Shown in pieces: positions 56,040 through 64,000 of a DNA stretch of 64,000 nt. The translations under genes and the position numbers were made by a program. Positions within the stretch are counted from its first letter, which is position 1. Each line of letters opens with the position of its first letter. Below the pieces are notes generated by a model that worked only from the letters and a program-made list of their open reading frames with translations, was not told the DNA's origin and searched no databases. Source of the stretch: Microbacterium oleivorans (GTDB taxonomy: Bacteria > Actinomycetota > Actinomycetes > Actinomycetales > Microbacteriaceae); the NCBI RefSeq assembly GCF_013389665.1, contig NZ_CP058316.1:2790001-2854000 (forward strand). Reading direction: 5' to 3'.

Positions 56040-57716
56040 ATGCCCACGAACGTCTTCAGCCCGCCCGCCCTCGAATCCGGAACGCTGCGGGTGTACCCGC
56101 TCGGCGGTCTCGGCGAGGTCGGCCGCAACATGACCGTCTTCGAGTACGAGGGCAAGCTCCTCATCGTCGACTGCGGTGTCCTCTTCCCCGAGGAGCACCA
56201 GCCCGGCGTCGACCTCATTCTCCCCGACTTCGAGCCCATCCGTCATCGGCTGGACGACATCGTGGGCGTCGTCCTCACGCACGGACACGAGGACCACATC
56301 GGCGCCGTGCCGTATCTCCTCAAGCTCAAGCGCGACATCCCCCTCATCGGCTCGGGCCTCACGCTCGCCCTCATCGAGGCGAAGCTCAAAGAGCACCGCA
56401 TCCGCGCCTTCACGCTCACGGTCACCGAGGGCCAGCGCGAACAGGTCGGGCCGTTCGACCTGGAGTTCATCGCCGTCAACCACTCGATTCCCGACGCGCT
56501 CGCCGTCGCGGTCCGCACTCCCGCCGGCCTCGTGCTCGCGACGGGCGACTTCAAGATGGACCAGCTGCCGCTGGACGGCCGCATCACAGACCTCCGCGCG
56601 TTCTCGCGACTGGGGGAGGAGGGCGTCGACCTCTTCCTCGTCGACTCGACGAACGCCGACGTGCCCGGCTTCACGCCGACCGAGCGGGCCATCGGCCCGG
56701 TGCTCGACCAGGTGATCAGCAAGTCGCCGCGCCGCGTCATCGTCGCCAGCTTCTCGAGCCACGTGCACCGCGTGCAGCAGGTCGTGGACGCCGCTGCCGC
56801 GAACGGGCGCCGTGTGGCGTTCCTCGGCCGCAGCATGGTGCGGAACATGACGATCGCCGAGAACCTGGGGTACCTCAACGTGCCCGACGGCGTGCTCATC
56901 GACTACAAGAAGGCCAAGGATCTCCCCGACGACAAGATCGTCTACATGTCGACCGGGTCGCAGGGCGAGCCGATGGCGGTGCTCTCGCGCATGGCGAACC
57001 TCGAGCACGCGATCGAGCCCGGCGAAGGCGACACGGTGATCCTGGCGTCGAGTCAGATCCCCGGCAACGAGAACGCGATCTACCGCGTCATCGACGGCCT
57101 CACCAAGCTCGGTGCCAACGTCGTGCACAAGGGCAACGCCAAGGTGCACGTGTCGGGCCATGCCGCGGCGGGGGAGCTGCTCTACTGCTACAACATCCTC
57201 AAGCCCCGCAACGTCCTGCCGGTGCACGGCGAGTATCGCCACCTGATGGCGAACGCCAAGCTCGCACAGGACACCGGCATCCCGGCCGAGCGCACGATCC
57301 TCGGCGAGAACGGCACGGTCGTCGACCTCAAGGGCGGCGTCGCGGAGGTCGTGGGCCAGCTCGACATCGGCTTCGTCTACGTCGACGGGTCGACGGTCGG
57401 CGAGATCACCGACGCCGATCTGAAGGATCGTCGCATCCTGGGCGAGGAGGGCTTCATCTCGGTCATCGTCGTCGTGGACGGCAAGACCGGCCGGGTCGTC
57501 AGCGGGCCGGACATCCACGCGCGCGGCGTGGCCGAGGATGACGCGGTCTTCGAGGGCGTCAAGCCGAAGATCGCGGCCGCCCTGGCCGAGGCCGTCCAGT
57601 CGGGAACGCGCGACAATCACGCCCTCTCGCAGGTCGTGCGTCGCACGATCGGGCGGTGGGTCAATCAGTCTCTGCGCCGCCGGCCCATGATCGTGCCCGT
57701 CGTCATCGAGGCCTGA
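56040..57716 (+). CDS. rnj: Ribonuclease J
   Basis: The 558-residue metallo-beta-lactamase/beta-CASP nuclease has HGHEDH at 81-86, [30 protein letters not shown] and HVSGHAA. It acts in RNA maturation and decay as endo- and 5'-3' exonuclease. ATG 56040 follows GAGGAAG; an ATG nine codons earlier in frame lacks a site. Confidence 0.95.
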   Translation: MPTNVFSPPALESGTLRVYPLGGLGEVGRNMTVFEYEGKLLIVDCGVLFPEEHQPGVDLILPDFEPIRHRLDDIVGVVLTHGHEDHIGAVPYLLKLKRDIPLIGSGLTLALIEAKLKEHRIRAFTLTVTEGQREQVGPFDLEFIAVNHSIPDALAVAVRTPAGLVLATGDFKMDQLPLDGRITDLRAFSRLGEEGVDLFLVDSTNADVPGFTPTERAIGPVLDQVISKSPRRVIVASFSSHVHRVQQVVDAAAANGRRVAFLGRSMVRNMTIAENLGYLNVPDGVLIDYKKAKDLPDDKIVYMSTGSQGEPMAVLSRMANLEHAIEPGEGDTVILASSQIPGNENAIYRVIDGLTKLGANVVHKGNAKVHVSGHAAAGELLYCYNILKPRNVLPVHGEYRHLMANAKLAQDTGIPAERTILGENGTVVDLKGGVAEVVGQLDIGFVYVDGSTVGEITDADLKDRRILGEEGFISVIVVVDGKTGRVVSGPDIHARGVAEDDAVFEGVKPKIAAALAEAVQSGTRDNHALSQVVRRTIGRWVNQSLRRRPMIVPVVIEA

Positions 57717-57752
57717 CCCGCGTCGTTCCGCGGTAATGGGGCCACCCCCGCG

Positions 57753-57758
57753 TAGCGT
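57753..57758 (+). promoter_or_regulatory. -10 box TAGCGT before ftsK
   Basis: TAGCGT ends seven bases before ATG 57766; GGGAGG falls between. Confidence 0.5.
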
Positions 57759-57765
57759 GGGAGGC

Positions 57766-60465
57766 ATGGCCAGGAGCACGAACGCGCCCTCCGGACGCCG
57801 CGCACCGGCGAAGACCCCGACGCGCGCCCGCAAGAGCGAGCCCACCCCGAAGCGATACGTCGACGACGCGGAGCGTCCGCCGATCCTGGCGCGCGCCTGG
57901 ATGGGACTCGCGCACGCCACGGGCGGGCTCTTCCGGGCCTTCGGGCCCGAGACGCTCGAGAAGGAGCAGCGCCGCGACGGACTGCCCTTCCTGCTGGTGC
58001 TGCTCGCCGTGGTCGGGGCTGCGGTGGAGTGGTTCCTGATCGGAACCGAAGCCGGCACGCTCGTCAGCGCATACACGGTGGGTTTCCTCATCGGGCGCGA
58101 GGCGTTCATCATGCCGGTGCTGCTGCTCTTCCTCGCGGGATGGCTCTTCCGCCATCCGGCGTCCGTCAACGACAACGGTCGGATCGGTATCGGCTTCGGC
58201 CTCTTCATCCTCTCGATCGCGGGGTTCTGCCACGTGTTCGGCTCTCGTCCCGAGCCGAAGGCCGGGGCGCTCGACCTCAGCGCCGCGGGCGGTCTGTTCG
58301 GCTGGGCCGTGGGCGAGCCGCTGACGATCCTCACGCCTTACGGTGCGGCGGCCGTGCTTGGACTCGTCGCGGTGCTGAGCGTGCTGATCCTGACCAAGAC
58401 CCCGCCGAACCGCATCGGCGCCCGCCTGGGCGACCTGTACGCCTGGATGTTCGGTGCCGAACGCGCCGAGACGGATGCCGACGGCGAAGCGCCCACGGTC
58501 GCCTTCTCGCCGAAGAAGGGCAAGAAGCCCGCCCCGGTCGACGACGAGTCCGACGACGAGGACGTGCTGCCCTGGTGGCGACGCAACAAGAGCGGCCGCG
58601 AGGAGGATCCCGACGACGGCGCCGGATCGCAGGACCTCACCGAGCTGCTCGGTCCTTCGGTCGCCGGCGGCTTCGAGCAGGCGGTCGCGCCTCCGGTGCC
58701 CCCCGCGCCGCTGCCGGACGCGAAGACCGAGGTCATCGATCCGATCGTGATCGAGCGCGGAGCCACCGCTGCACGCTCGGGTCGTCCCGCCGACACGGCC
58801 GTCCGCGACGATCACGACACCGGCGAGATCGAGGAGCTGCCCGGCCTCACCGGCCTCGGCGGAGACTTCCACGGCCAGCCTCCCGCGACCCCGTACCGCC
58901 TGCCCGCCGTCGCGGCCCTGGGCGCCGGAACGCCCGCGAAGTCCCGCTCGGAGGCCAACGACGCGATCGTCCGCGCCATCACGGGGGTCTTCGAGCAGTT
59001 CTCGATCGACGCCAAGGTCACCGGTTTCTCGCGGGGCCCCACGGTCACGCAGTACGAGATCGAGGTCGGTCCCGGCACCAAGGTCGAGAAGATCACGGCC
59101 CTGACGAACAACATCGCCTACGCGGTGGCGTCCAACGAGGTGCGGATCCTGGCGCCCATCCCGGGAAAGAGCGCGATCGGCGTCGAGATCCCCAACACCG
59201 ACCGCGAGATCGTCACCCTCGGAGACGTGCTGCGATCGAACGCGGCCACCTCCTCGACGCACCCCATGACCATCGGCGTCGGCAAGGACGTCGGCGGCGG
59301 GTTCGTCGTCGCGAACCTCGCCAAGATGCCTCACCTGCTCGTGGCCGGATCGACCGGATCGGGCAAGTCGAGCTTCGTGAACTCGATGATCACGAGCCTG
59401 CTGATGCGTGCGAAGCCCACGGATGTCCGCATGGTGCTCATCGACCCCAAGCGCGTCGAGCTCACCAGTTACGCGGGTGTGCCGCACCTCATCACCCCCA
59501 TCATCACGAACCCGAAGAAGGCCGCCGAGGCGCTGCAGTGGGTCGTGAAAGAGATGGACATGCGCTACGACGACCTCGCGTCGTTCGGGTTCCGCCACAT
59601 CGACGACTTCAACAAGGCCGTCGTCGCCGGCGAGATCCAGCTGCCGGCCGGCAGCGAGCGGGTGTTGAAGCCCTACCCGTACCTCCTGGTCGTCGTCGAC
59701 GAGCTCGCGGACCTGATGATGGTCGCCCCGCGCGACGTCGAGGACTCCATCGTCCGCATCACGCAGCTGGCGCGTGCGAGCGGCATCCACCTCGTGCTGG
59801 CGACCCAGCGCCCGTCGGTCGATGTCGTCACGGGGTTGATCAAGGCCAACGTGCCCTCGCGTCTCGCCTTCGCCGTGACCAGTGTCACGGATTCGCGCGT
59901 CATCCTCGACCAGCCCGGTGCCGACCGTCTGATCGGACAGGGCGACGCGCTGTTCCTGCCCATGGGAACGTCGAAGGCGATCCGCGTGCAGGGCGCGTGG
60001 GTGGCCGAGTCGGAGATCGAGAAGGTCGTCGCGCACGTCAAGGGCCAGGCCCAGCCGGAGTACCGCTCCGACGTCGCCGCCGTCGCCGAGAAGAAGGAGA
60101 TCGACGCCGATATCGGCGACGACCTCGAACTGCTGCTCGCCGCTGCGGAGCAGATCGTGTCGACGCAGTTCGGTTCGACGTCGATGCTCCAGCGCAAGCT
60201 GCGGGTCGGGTTCGCCAAGGCCGGCCGTCTGATGGATCTGCTGGAGTCGCGCGAGATCGTCGGGCCCTCCGAGGGGTCGAAGGCTCGTGACGTCCTGGTG
60301 ACGCCCGATCAGCTCCCCGCTGTGCTCGCACGTCTGCGCGGGGAGGAACCGCCGACGGCGGCCCCGGCCGCGTCCGACCCCACCGAAGCCCAGTTCGACG
60401 GCCTCGAGGTCGTCGACGGCGACGACGGCTCGGAGGACGCCTGGGGCCTCACCGGCCGGGACTGA
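57766..60465 (+). CDS. ftsK: DNA translocase FtsK
   Basis: The 899-residue motor moves chromosome ends out of the division septum. About four hydrophobic segments (80-230) anchor it, a charged linker spans about 240-400, and the FtsK alpha/beta motor has Walker A GSTGSGKS with Lys534, [11 protein letters not shown] and [12 protein letters not shown]. The gamma DNA-recognition domain is at about 785-845. Length is typical. It differs clearly from the EccC-like ATPase at 34069. Confidence 0.96.
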   Translation: MARSTNAPSGRRAPAKTPTRARKSEPTPKRYVDDAERPPILARAWMGLAHATGGLFRAFGPETLEKEQRRDGLPFLLVLLAVVGAAVEWFLIGTEAGTLVSAYTVGFLIGREAFIMPVLLLFLAGWLFRHPASVNDNGRIGIGFGLFILSIAGFCHVFGSRPEPKAGALDLSAAGGLFGWAVGEPLTILTPYGAAAVLGLVAVLSVLILTKTPPNRIGARLGDLYAWMFGAERAETDADGEAPTVAFSPKKGKKPAPVDDESDDEDVLPWWRRNKSGREEDPDDGAGSQDLTELLGPSVAGGFEQAVAPPVPPAPLPDAKTEVIDPIVIERGATAARSGRPADTAVRDDHDTGEIEELPGLTGLGGDFHGQPPATPYRLPAVAALGAGTPAKSRSEANDAIVRAITGVFEQFSIDAKVTGFSRGPTVTQYEIEVGPGTKVEKITALTNNIAYAVASNEVRILAPIPGKSAIGVEIPNTDREIVTLGDVLRSNAATSSTHPMTIGVGKDVGGGFVVANLAKMPHLLVAGSTGSGKSSFVNSMITSLLMRAKPTDVRMVLIDPKRVELTSYAGVPHLITPIITNPKKAAEALQWVVKEMDMRYDDLASFGFRHIDDFNKAVVAGEIQLPAGSERVLKPYPYLLVVVDELADLMMVAPRDVEDSIVRITQLARASGIHLVLATQRPSVDVVTGLIKANVPSRLAFAVTSVTDSRVILDQPGADRLIGQGDALFLPMGTSKAIRVQGAWVAESEIEKVVAHVKGQAQPEYRSDVAAVAEKKEIDADIGDDLELLLAAAEQIVSTQFGSTSMLQRKLRVGFAKAGRLMDLLESREIVGPSEGSKARDVLVTPDQLPAVLARLRGEEPPTAAPAASDPTEAQFDGLEVVDGDDGSEDAWGLTGRD

Positions 60466-60469
60466 CGGA

Positions 60470-60475
60470 TAGGCT
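60470..60475 (+). promoter_or_regulatory. -10 box TAGGCT, leaderless promoter of pgsA
   Basis: TAGGCT ends six bases before GTG 60482, four bases after the ftsK stop. Confidence 0.5.
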
Positions 60476-60481
60476 CGCTGC

Positions 60482-61054
60482 GTGGCGATCCCGAGGCAAC
60501 TGCCCAACACGATCACGATCGTGCGCATCCTGTGCGCACCGGTCTTCCTGTGGATGCTTCTCGCCGACGACGGTGCCGATGGGGCGCTGCGGTGGTGGGC
60601 GGCGGTGCTGTTCATCGTCGCGATCGCCACCGACGGTGTCGACGGCTATCTCGCCCGCCGGTATCGCATCGTCACCGACCTCGGGAAGCTGCTCGATCCG
60701 ATCGCCGACAAGGTGCTGACGGGATTGGCCTTCGTCGGGCTGTCGCTTCTGGGCGAGCTGCCGTGGGCGGTCACGGTGATCGTGCTGGTGCGCGAGGTCG
60801 GCATCACGGTCCACCGGCTGATCGTCGCGGGCGACCACGTCGTCGCCGCGGCATGGATGGGAAAGGTGAAGACAGTGGCTCAGGCCGTGGCGCTCTCCCT
60901 CGCCCTGCTGCCGCTGTGGACCGTCGCGGGGGAGTGGATCCACATCGTCAACGGCGTCGCAATGTGGGCCGCCGTGCTCCTGACCGTGGCGAGCGGCCTC
61001 GACTACGTGATCACGGCCGTCCGAGGAGCACGCCGCGGGCGGAGCGTCTCGTGA
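60482..61054 (+). CDS. pgsA: CDP-diacylglycerol-glycerol-3-phosphate 3-phosphatidyltransferase
   Basis: The 190-residue membrane enzyme makes phosphatidylglycerol phosphate. It carries the CDP-alcohol phosphotransferase motif DGVDGYLARRYRIVTDLGKL followed by LDPIADK, and about four to five hydrophobic segments. The start is GTG 60482. Its stop overlaps cinA as GTGA. Confidence 0.95.
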   Translation: MAIPRQLPNTITIVRILCAPVFLWMLLADDGADGALRWWAAVLFIVAIATDGVDGYLARRYRIVTDLGKLLDPIADKVLTGLAFVGLSLLGELPWAVTVIVLVREVGITVHRLIVAGDHVVAAAWMGKVKTVAQAVALSLALLPLWTVAGEWIHIVNGVAMWAAVLLTVASGLDYVITAVRGARRGRSVS

Positions 61055-61596
61055 GCTCCCGCGGGCATGCGTCGGACCTGCCCGACGACGTCGAGGCGAC
61101 GCTGGTGTCGGCGGGGCGCCGCACCGATGCCGAGCGCCTCGTCGAGCGTCTCGGCGAGCTGGGCTGGACGGTGGCGGTCGCCGAGTCGTTGACGGGCGGC
61201 CTCGTGGTGTCCGAGCTGATCGCGGTGACGGGGGCGTCCGCCGTCGTGCGCGGGGGAGTGGTCGCCTACGCGACGGAGCTCAAGCAGCGCCTGCTGAACG
61301 TGGACGCCGCGTTGCTGGAGGCTCACGGAGCCGTGCATCCGCGTGTTGCCCGGCAGATGGCCGAGGGGGTGCGCGACGCCCTCGGACCGGGGGGCGCGGC
61401 AGCCGACGTGGGCATCGCCACGACCGGCATCGCCGGCCCCGGTTCCCCGGACGGGCAGCCCGTCGGAACAGTGCACATCGCGGTCGCGACGGCGCTCGGT
61501 GTGCGCACCGAGAGCCTGCTGCTCGACGGCGACCGCGAACACATCCGGGCCGAGGCGACGGCGCGCGCGATCCGTCTGGCACTCGACGCGCTGTGA
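61051..61596 (+). CDS. cinA: CinA C-terminal domain protein, nicotinamide-nucleotide amidase type
   Basis: The 181-residue protein contains only the CinA C-terminal (PncC-like) domain: AVAESLTGGLVVSELIAVTGASAVVRGGVVAYAT and TGIAGPGSPDGQPVGTVHIAVA. It lacks the N-terminal MoaB-like domain of full CinA, as usual in actinobacteria at this place between pgsA and clgR. It would deamidate nicotinamide mononucleotide. GTG 61051 overlaps pgsA by four bases. Confidence 0.9.
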   Translation: MSSRGHASDLPDDVEATLVSAGRRTDAERLVERLGELGWTVAVAESLTGGLVVSELIAVTGASAVVRGGVVAYATELKQRLLNVDAALLEAHGAVHPRVARQMAEGVRDALGPGGAAADVGIATTGIAGPGSPDGQPVGTVHIAVATALGVRTESLLLDGDREHIRAEATARAIRLALDAL

Positions 61597-61753
61597 GGGA
61601 ATACGTCGAGCGCGCGTCGAGTTGCTGTCATCGTGCGAGCCGCATGTCAACTCTCATCCGACCCACAGCGCAACCGGGTTAGGGTGGCCTGCGAATGAGA
61701 TACCGTTGTCCACCCGGGACAGGCCAGCACCATGACGAAGGAGGGGGTCCGAG

Positions 61754-62074
61754 ATGATCTTGGTTCGACAGGAGATCGGCGACGTTCTGCGTGACCTCCG
61801 CCAGCAGAAGGGGCGCACCCTGCGTCAGGTCGCGAGCCGCGCCAGCGTCGCGCTCGGGTATCTGAGCGAGGTCGAGCGTGGCCAGAAGGAGGCCTCGAGC
61901 GAGATCCTCGCTTCCGTGGCCGAGGCTCTCGACGTCCCCATCTCGACCATCATGCGTGAGGTCGGCGACCGCATCTCGGTCCTGGAGGGCCTGCCGGTGC
62001 TGTCGGATGTCGTTCCCGACGACATCGCCGGTCTGGACGACGAGCTGGTCACCCCCGAGCTCTCGCTGCGCTGA
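61754..62074 (+). CDS. clgR: XRE-family regulator, ClgR-like
   Basis: The 106-residue protein has a helix-turn-helix: TLRQVASRASVALGYLSEVERGQKEASSEILASVAEALDVP. Position between cinA and recA and the size match ClgR, which activates clp protease and other stress genes in actinobacteria. ATG 61754 follows AAGGAGGG. A TACCGT box at 61701-61706 may be its -10. Confidence 0.9.
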   Translation: MILVRQEIGDVLRDLRQQKGRTLRQVASRASVALGYLSEVERGQKEASSEILASVAEALDVPISTIMREVGDRISVLEGLPVLSDVVPDDIAGLDDELVTPELSLR

Positions 62075-62089
62075 TCCAGCGCGTCCCCC

Positions 62090-62314
62090 ATGCGTCGCAG
62101 TGAGTTCGAGCGCGCCGTCGACGCCGAGTTCGGATCGCGCGGGCCGGCCCTGATCGACGACCTCGGCCTGCAGCCCTTCGGCAATCGCACGGCTCGGCAG
62201 GCGTTGGCCGACGGTGAGCCGCCCCGATCCGTCTGGATCGCATTGTGCGTCGAGGCGGATGTCCCCGAATCCCGGCGCTACGGTGTGGGCAGGCTCGACC
62301 CGCGCGACAGATAG
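62090..62314 (+). CDS. DUF3046 protein
   Basis: The 74-residue protein matches DUF3046: LGLQPFGNRTARQALADGEPPRSVWIALCVEADVPESRRYG. This family of unknown function is nearly always just before recA in actinobacteria. ATG 62090 lies 15 bases after clgR, in the same transcript. Confidence 0.85.
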   Translation: MRRSEFERAVDAEFGSRGPALIDDLGLQPFGNRTARQALADGEPPRSVWIALCVEADVPESRRYGVGRLDPRDR

Positions 62315-62335
62315 CTCGCGCGGCGCGGCGTGTCG

Positions 62336-62351
62336 TCGAATATCCGTTCGA
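62336..62351. promoter_or_regulatory. LexA (SOS) box of recA
   Basis: TCGAATATCCGTTCGA matches the actinobacterial pattern TCGAAC-N4-GTTCGA at 11 of 12 fixed positions. It overlaps the -35 position of a TAGGCT -10 box at 62360-62365. This is the expected place for SOS control of recA. Confidence 0.8.
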
Positions 62352-62359
62352 ATCGAGCG

Positions 62360-62365
62360 TAGGCT
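62360..62365 (+). promoter_or_regulatory. -10 box TAGGCT of the recA promoter
   Basis: TAGGCT lies eight bases after the LexA box, so bound LexA would cover the -35 region. It gives a leader of about 177 bases before recA. Confidence 0.6.
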
Positions 62366-62548
62366 CCTTCGCAGGTGGTCTCTTCTGACAGCTCTCCACC
62401 GGAACGGGCAGGCCGACGACCGATGTCGGAGGCCCTCCGTACCGTGAGGGAAGTCGGAAGACACCCCATGCCTTGTCGCAGCATCCCGGCACCGAGCCGG
62501 GAGCGCGACAGCCTACAGGCGTCGGAATGCGAGCATAAGGAGCACGCC

Positions 62549-63604
62549 ATGCCATCACCCGCTGACCGCGAGAAGGCCCTCGAATCGGCTCTCGCCCAGA
62601 TCGACCGGCAGTTCGGAAAGGGCTCGGTCATGCGCCTGGGCTCCGACGAGCGTGCGCCGGTCGAAGTCGTGCCCACCGGTTCGATCGCTCTCGATGTCGC
62701 GCTCGGCATCGGCGGACTTCCGCGCGGCCGCATCGTCGAGATCTACGGCCCGGAGTCCTCGGGTAAGACCACGCTCACCCTGCACGCCATCGCGAACGCG
62801 CAGCGCGCCGGTGGCATCGCCGCGTTCATCGACGCGGAGCACGCGCTCGACCCGTCCTACGCCGAGAAGCTGGGCGTCGACATCGACGCGCTCCTCGTGT
62901 CTCAGCCCGATACCGGTGAGCAGGCGCTCGAGATCGCCGACATGCTGATCCGGTCCGGTGCGATCGACCTGGTCGTCATCGACTCGGTCGCCGCACTCGT
63001 CCCCGAGGCCGAGATCAAGGGTGAGATGGGCGACTCGCACGTCGGCCTCCAGGCCCGACTGATGTCGCAGGCCCTGCGCAAGCTCACCGGTGGCCTGAAC
63101 CAGACCAAGACCACGGCGATCTTCATCAACCAGCTGCGCGAGAAGATCGGTGTCTTCTTCGGTTCGCCCGAGACCACCGCCGGTGGAAAGGCGTTGAAGT
63201 TCTACGCATCGGTTCGACTCGACATCCGTCGTATCGAGACGTTGAAGGACGGCACCGAGGCGGTCGGCAACCGGACGCGCGTGAAGGTCGTGAAGAACAA
63301 GATGGCGCCGCCGTTCAAGCAGGCCGAGTTCGACATCCTCTACGGCGTGGGCATCTCCCGCGAAGGGAGTCTGATCGACTTCGGCGTCGAGCACGGCATC
63401 GTGAAGAAGTCCGGCGCCTGGTACACGTATGACGGCGAGCAGCTCGGCCAGGGCAAGGAGAACGCGCGCAACTTCCTGATCAAGAACGCCGACATCGCCA
63501 ACGACATCGAGAACAAGATCAAGCAGAAGCTCGACATCGGTCAGCCGGCCGCTCCTGCCGTCGCAGCTGAGCCCGACGAGCTCGCGGCCCGTCGCCCGGC
63601 GTGA
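62549..63604 (+). CDS. recA: RecA recombinase
   Basis: The 351-residue protein drives homologous recombination and LexA self-cleavage. Walker A is GPESSGKT with Lys73; [12 protein letters not shown] is Walker B, and the loop-2 region follows [26 protein letters not shown]. There is no intein. ATG 62549 follows AAGGAG (62537-62542). The stop overlaps recX as GTGA. Confidence 0.98.
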   Translation: MPSPADREKALESALAQIDRQFGKGSVMRLGSDERAPVEVVPTGSIALDVALGIGGLPRGRIVEIYGPESSGKTTLTLHAIANAQRAGGIAAFIDAEHALDPSYAEKLGVDIDALLVSQPDTGEQALEIADMLIRSGAIDLVVIDSVAALVPEAEIKGEMGDSHVGLQARLMSQALRKLTGGLNQTKTTAIFINQLREKIGVFFGSPETTAGGKALKFYASVRLDIRRIETLKDGTEAVGNRTRVKVVKNKMAPPFKQAEFDILYGVGISREGSLIDFGVEHGIVKKSGAWYTYDGEQLGQGKENARNFLIKNADIANDIENKIKQKLDIGQPAAPAVAAEPDELAARRPA

Positions 63605-64000
63605 GCGGATCGAGCCGCGACGGGGGCGAGGCCGAGCGCCTCGCCCCTGTCATCCCCCTCTTCGGCGGGACCGACCCCACGCCGGTGCCCGATGCGGCGC
63701 GGGCGACGTCGCGGGCCGACCGCGATGAGACGCGGCCCGCGGAGCGGTGGCACACGACGTGGGTTGCCGAGACCAGACGTGGAACCGCGATGAGCCCGAA
63801 CCCATCGGCTGGCGGAGTCTCAGCAGCAGCAGTGGTGCCGCCCACCGGCGACGCGTCGGCACCCGTGACGGATGCCGGTGATGATCGGATGCGCGCGGAG
63901 CGCTCGCTCCTGAAGCGACTGCGCGGACGTTCGCTCTCGGTACGCGAGGCGCGAGCGGTGCTCGGCGAGGGCGGCATCGATGAGGGTACGCGAGATGAGA
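63601..64000 (+). CDS. recX: Regulatory protein RecX, 5' part
   Basis: GTG 63601 overlaps the recA stop by four bases, and the frame stays open to the right edge (133 codons). The first 95 or so residues are a low-complexity Ala/Asp/Arg/Thr-rich extension. The RecX domain then begins with [24 protein letters not shown]. RecX limits RecA activity. The gene is cut by the window edge. Confidence 0.85.
   Translation, partial: MSGSSRDGGEAERLAPVIPLFGGTDPTPVPDAARATSRADRDETRPAERWHTTWVAETRRGTAMSPNPSAGGVSAAAVVPPTGDASAPVTDAGDDRMRAERSLLKRLRGRSLSVREARAVLGEGGIDEGTRDE

Noticed and set aside
54957..58334. Very long open frame on the minus strand opposite dapA, rnj and ftsK
   Set aside because: It is an antisense shadow produced by high GC at third codon positions. 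It matches no family, while the plus strand encodes clear conserved proteins.
62315..62548. A small gene in the recA leader
   Set aside because: No frame there has a ribosome site with coding character; the region is better explained as the untranslated leader with the SOS promoter.

Overview
The window is high-GC DNA with frequent GTG and some TTG starts, dense co-directional gene strings and many 1-8 base start/stop overlaps. Gene content and order fit the chromosome of a Gram-positive actinobacterium of the family Microbacteriaceae, most likely Microbacterium or a close relative. The argument rests on lysA-hom-thrC-thrB-rho-prfA, an eight-gene ATP synthase operon, dapA-rnj-ftsK-pgsA-cinA-clgR-DUF3046-recA-recX, DUF5302 and DUF3046 proteins, and TAGNNT -10 boxes just before start codons. 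It is mostly core chromosome. I see no insertion sequence, prophage, integrase, CRISPR array or rRNA, and no gene-free stretch reaches 300 bases.

Layout. 1-5.7 kb: a possible truncated gene at the left edge, a pair of CNNM/CorC-like CBS membrane proteins behind a structured leader, a TetR regulator with its own palindromic operator and a frameshifted NAD(P)H oxidoreductase, tRNA-Arg(CCG), an SGNH hydrolase and a RidA protein. 5.8-18.4 kb: transglutaminase-like protein, argS, small membrane proteins, a YdeI-like protein, then the aspartate-family genes lysA, hom, thrC, thrB leading into rho and prfA. 18.5-20.0 kb: cysK-cysE on the opposite strand. 20.1-30.4 kb: prmC, a Sua5/TsaC-type enzyme, a WecA-like phosphoglycosyl transferase, an AtpI-like protein and atpBEFHAGDC, closed by a 34-base perfect palindrome.

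30.5-44.7 kb: yaaA, a DUF5684-like membrane protein, aldo/keto reductase, a PP2C phosphatase with an orphan EccC/FtsK-type ATPase, then an amino-acid block (APC permease, saccharopine-dehydrogenase-like enzyme, alanine dehydrogenase, asparaginase), OsmC, an acyltransferase and a DUF222-HNH endonuclease. 44.8-64.0 kb: DUF5302, pnp with a structured leader, a catalytically degenerate aldo/keto reductase, phosphatase, TauE, dapB, several small enzymes, thyX, NUDIX, dapA, rnj, ftsK, pgsA, cinA, clgR, DUF3046, recA and the start of recX.

How the genes work together. lysA, hom, thrB, thrC, dapA and dapB supply lysine/diaminopimelate and threonine. rho, pnp and rnj are RNA termination and decay factors. 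atp genes make ATP. recA and recX act in recombination and SOS, and a LexA-type box lies upstream of recA. A second box of the same form lies across the start codon of the DUF222-HNH gene. I found no clear new defence or mobile system. The most unusual items are that SOS-like box, the orphan EccC-like ATPase with a PP2C phosphatase, the aldo/keto reductase lacking three of four catalytic residues, and a possible leader peptide ahead of the CNNM pair.
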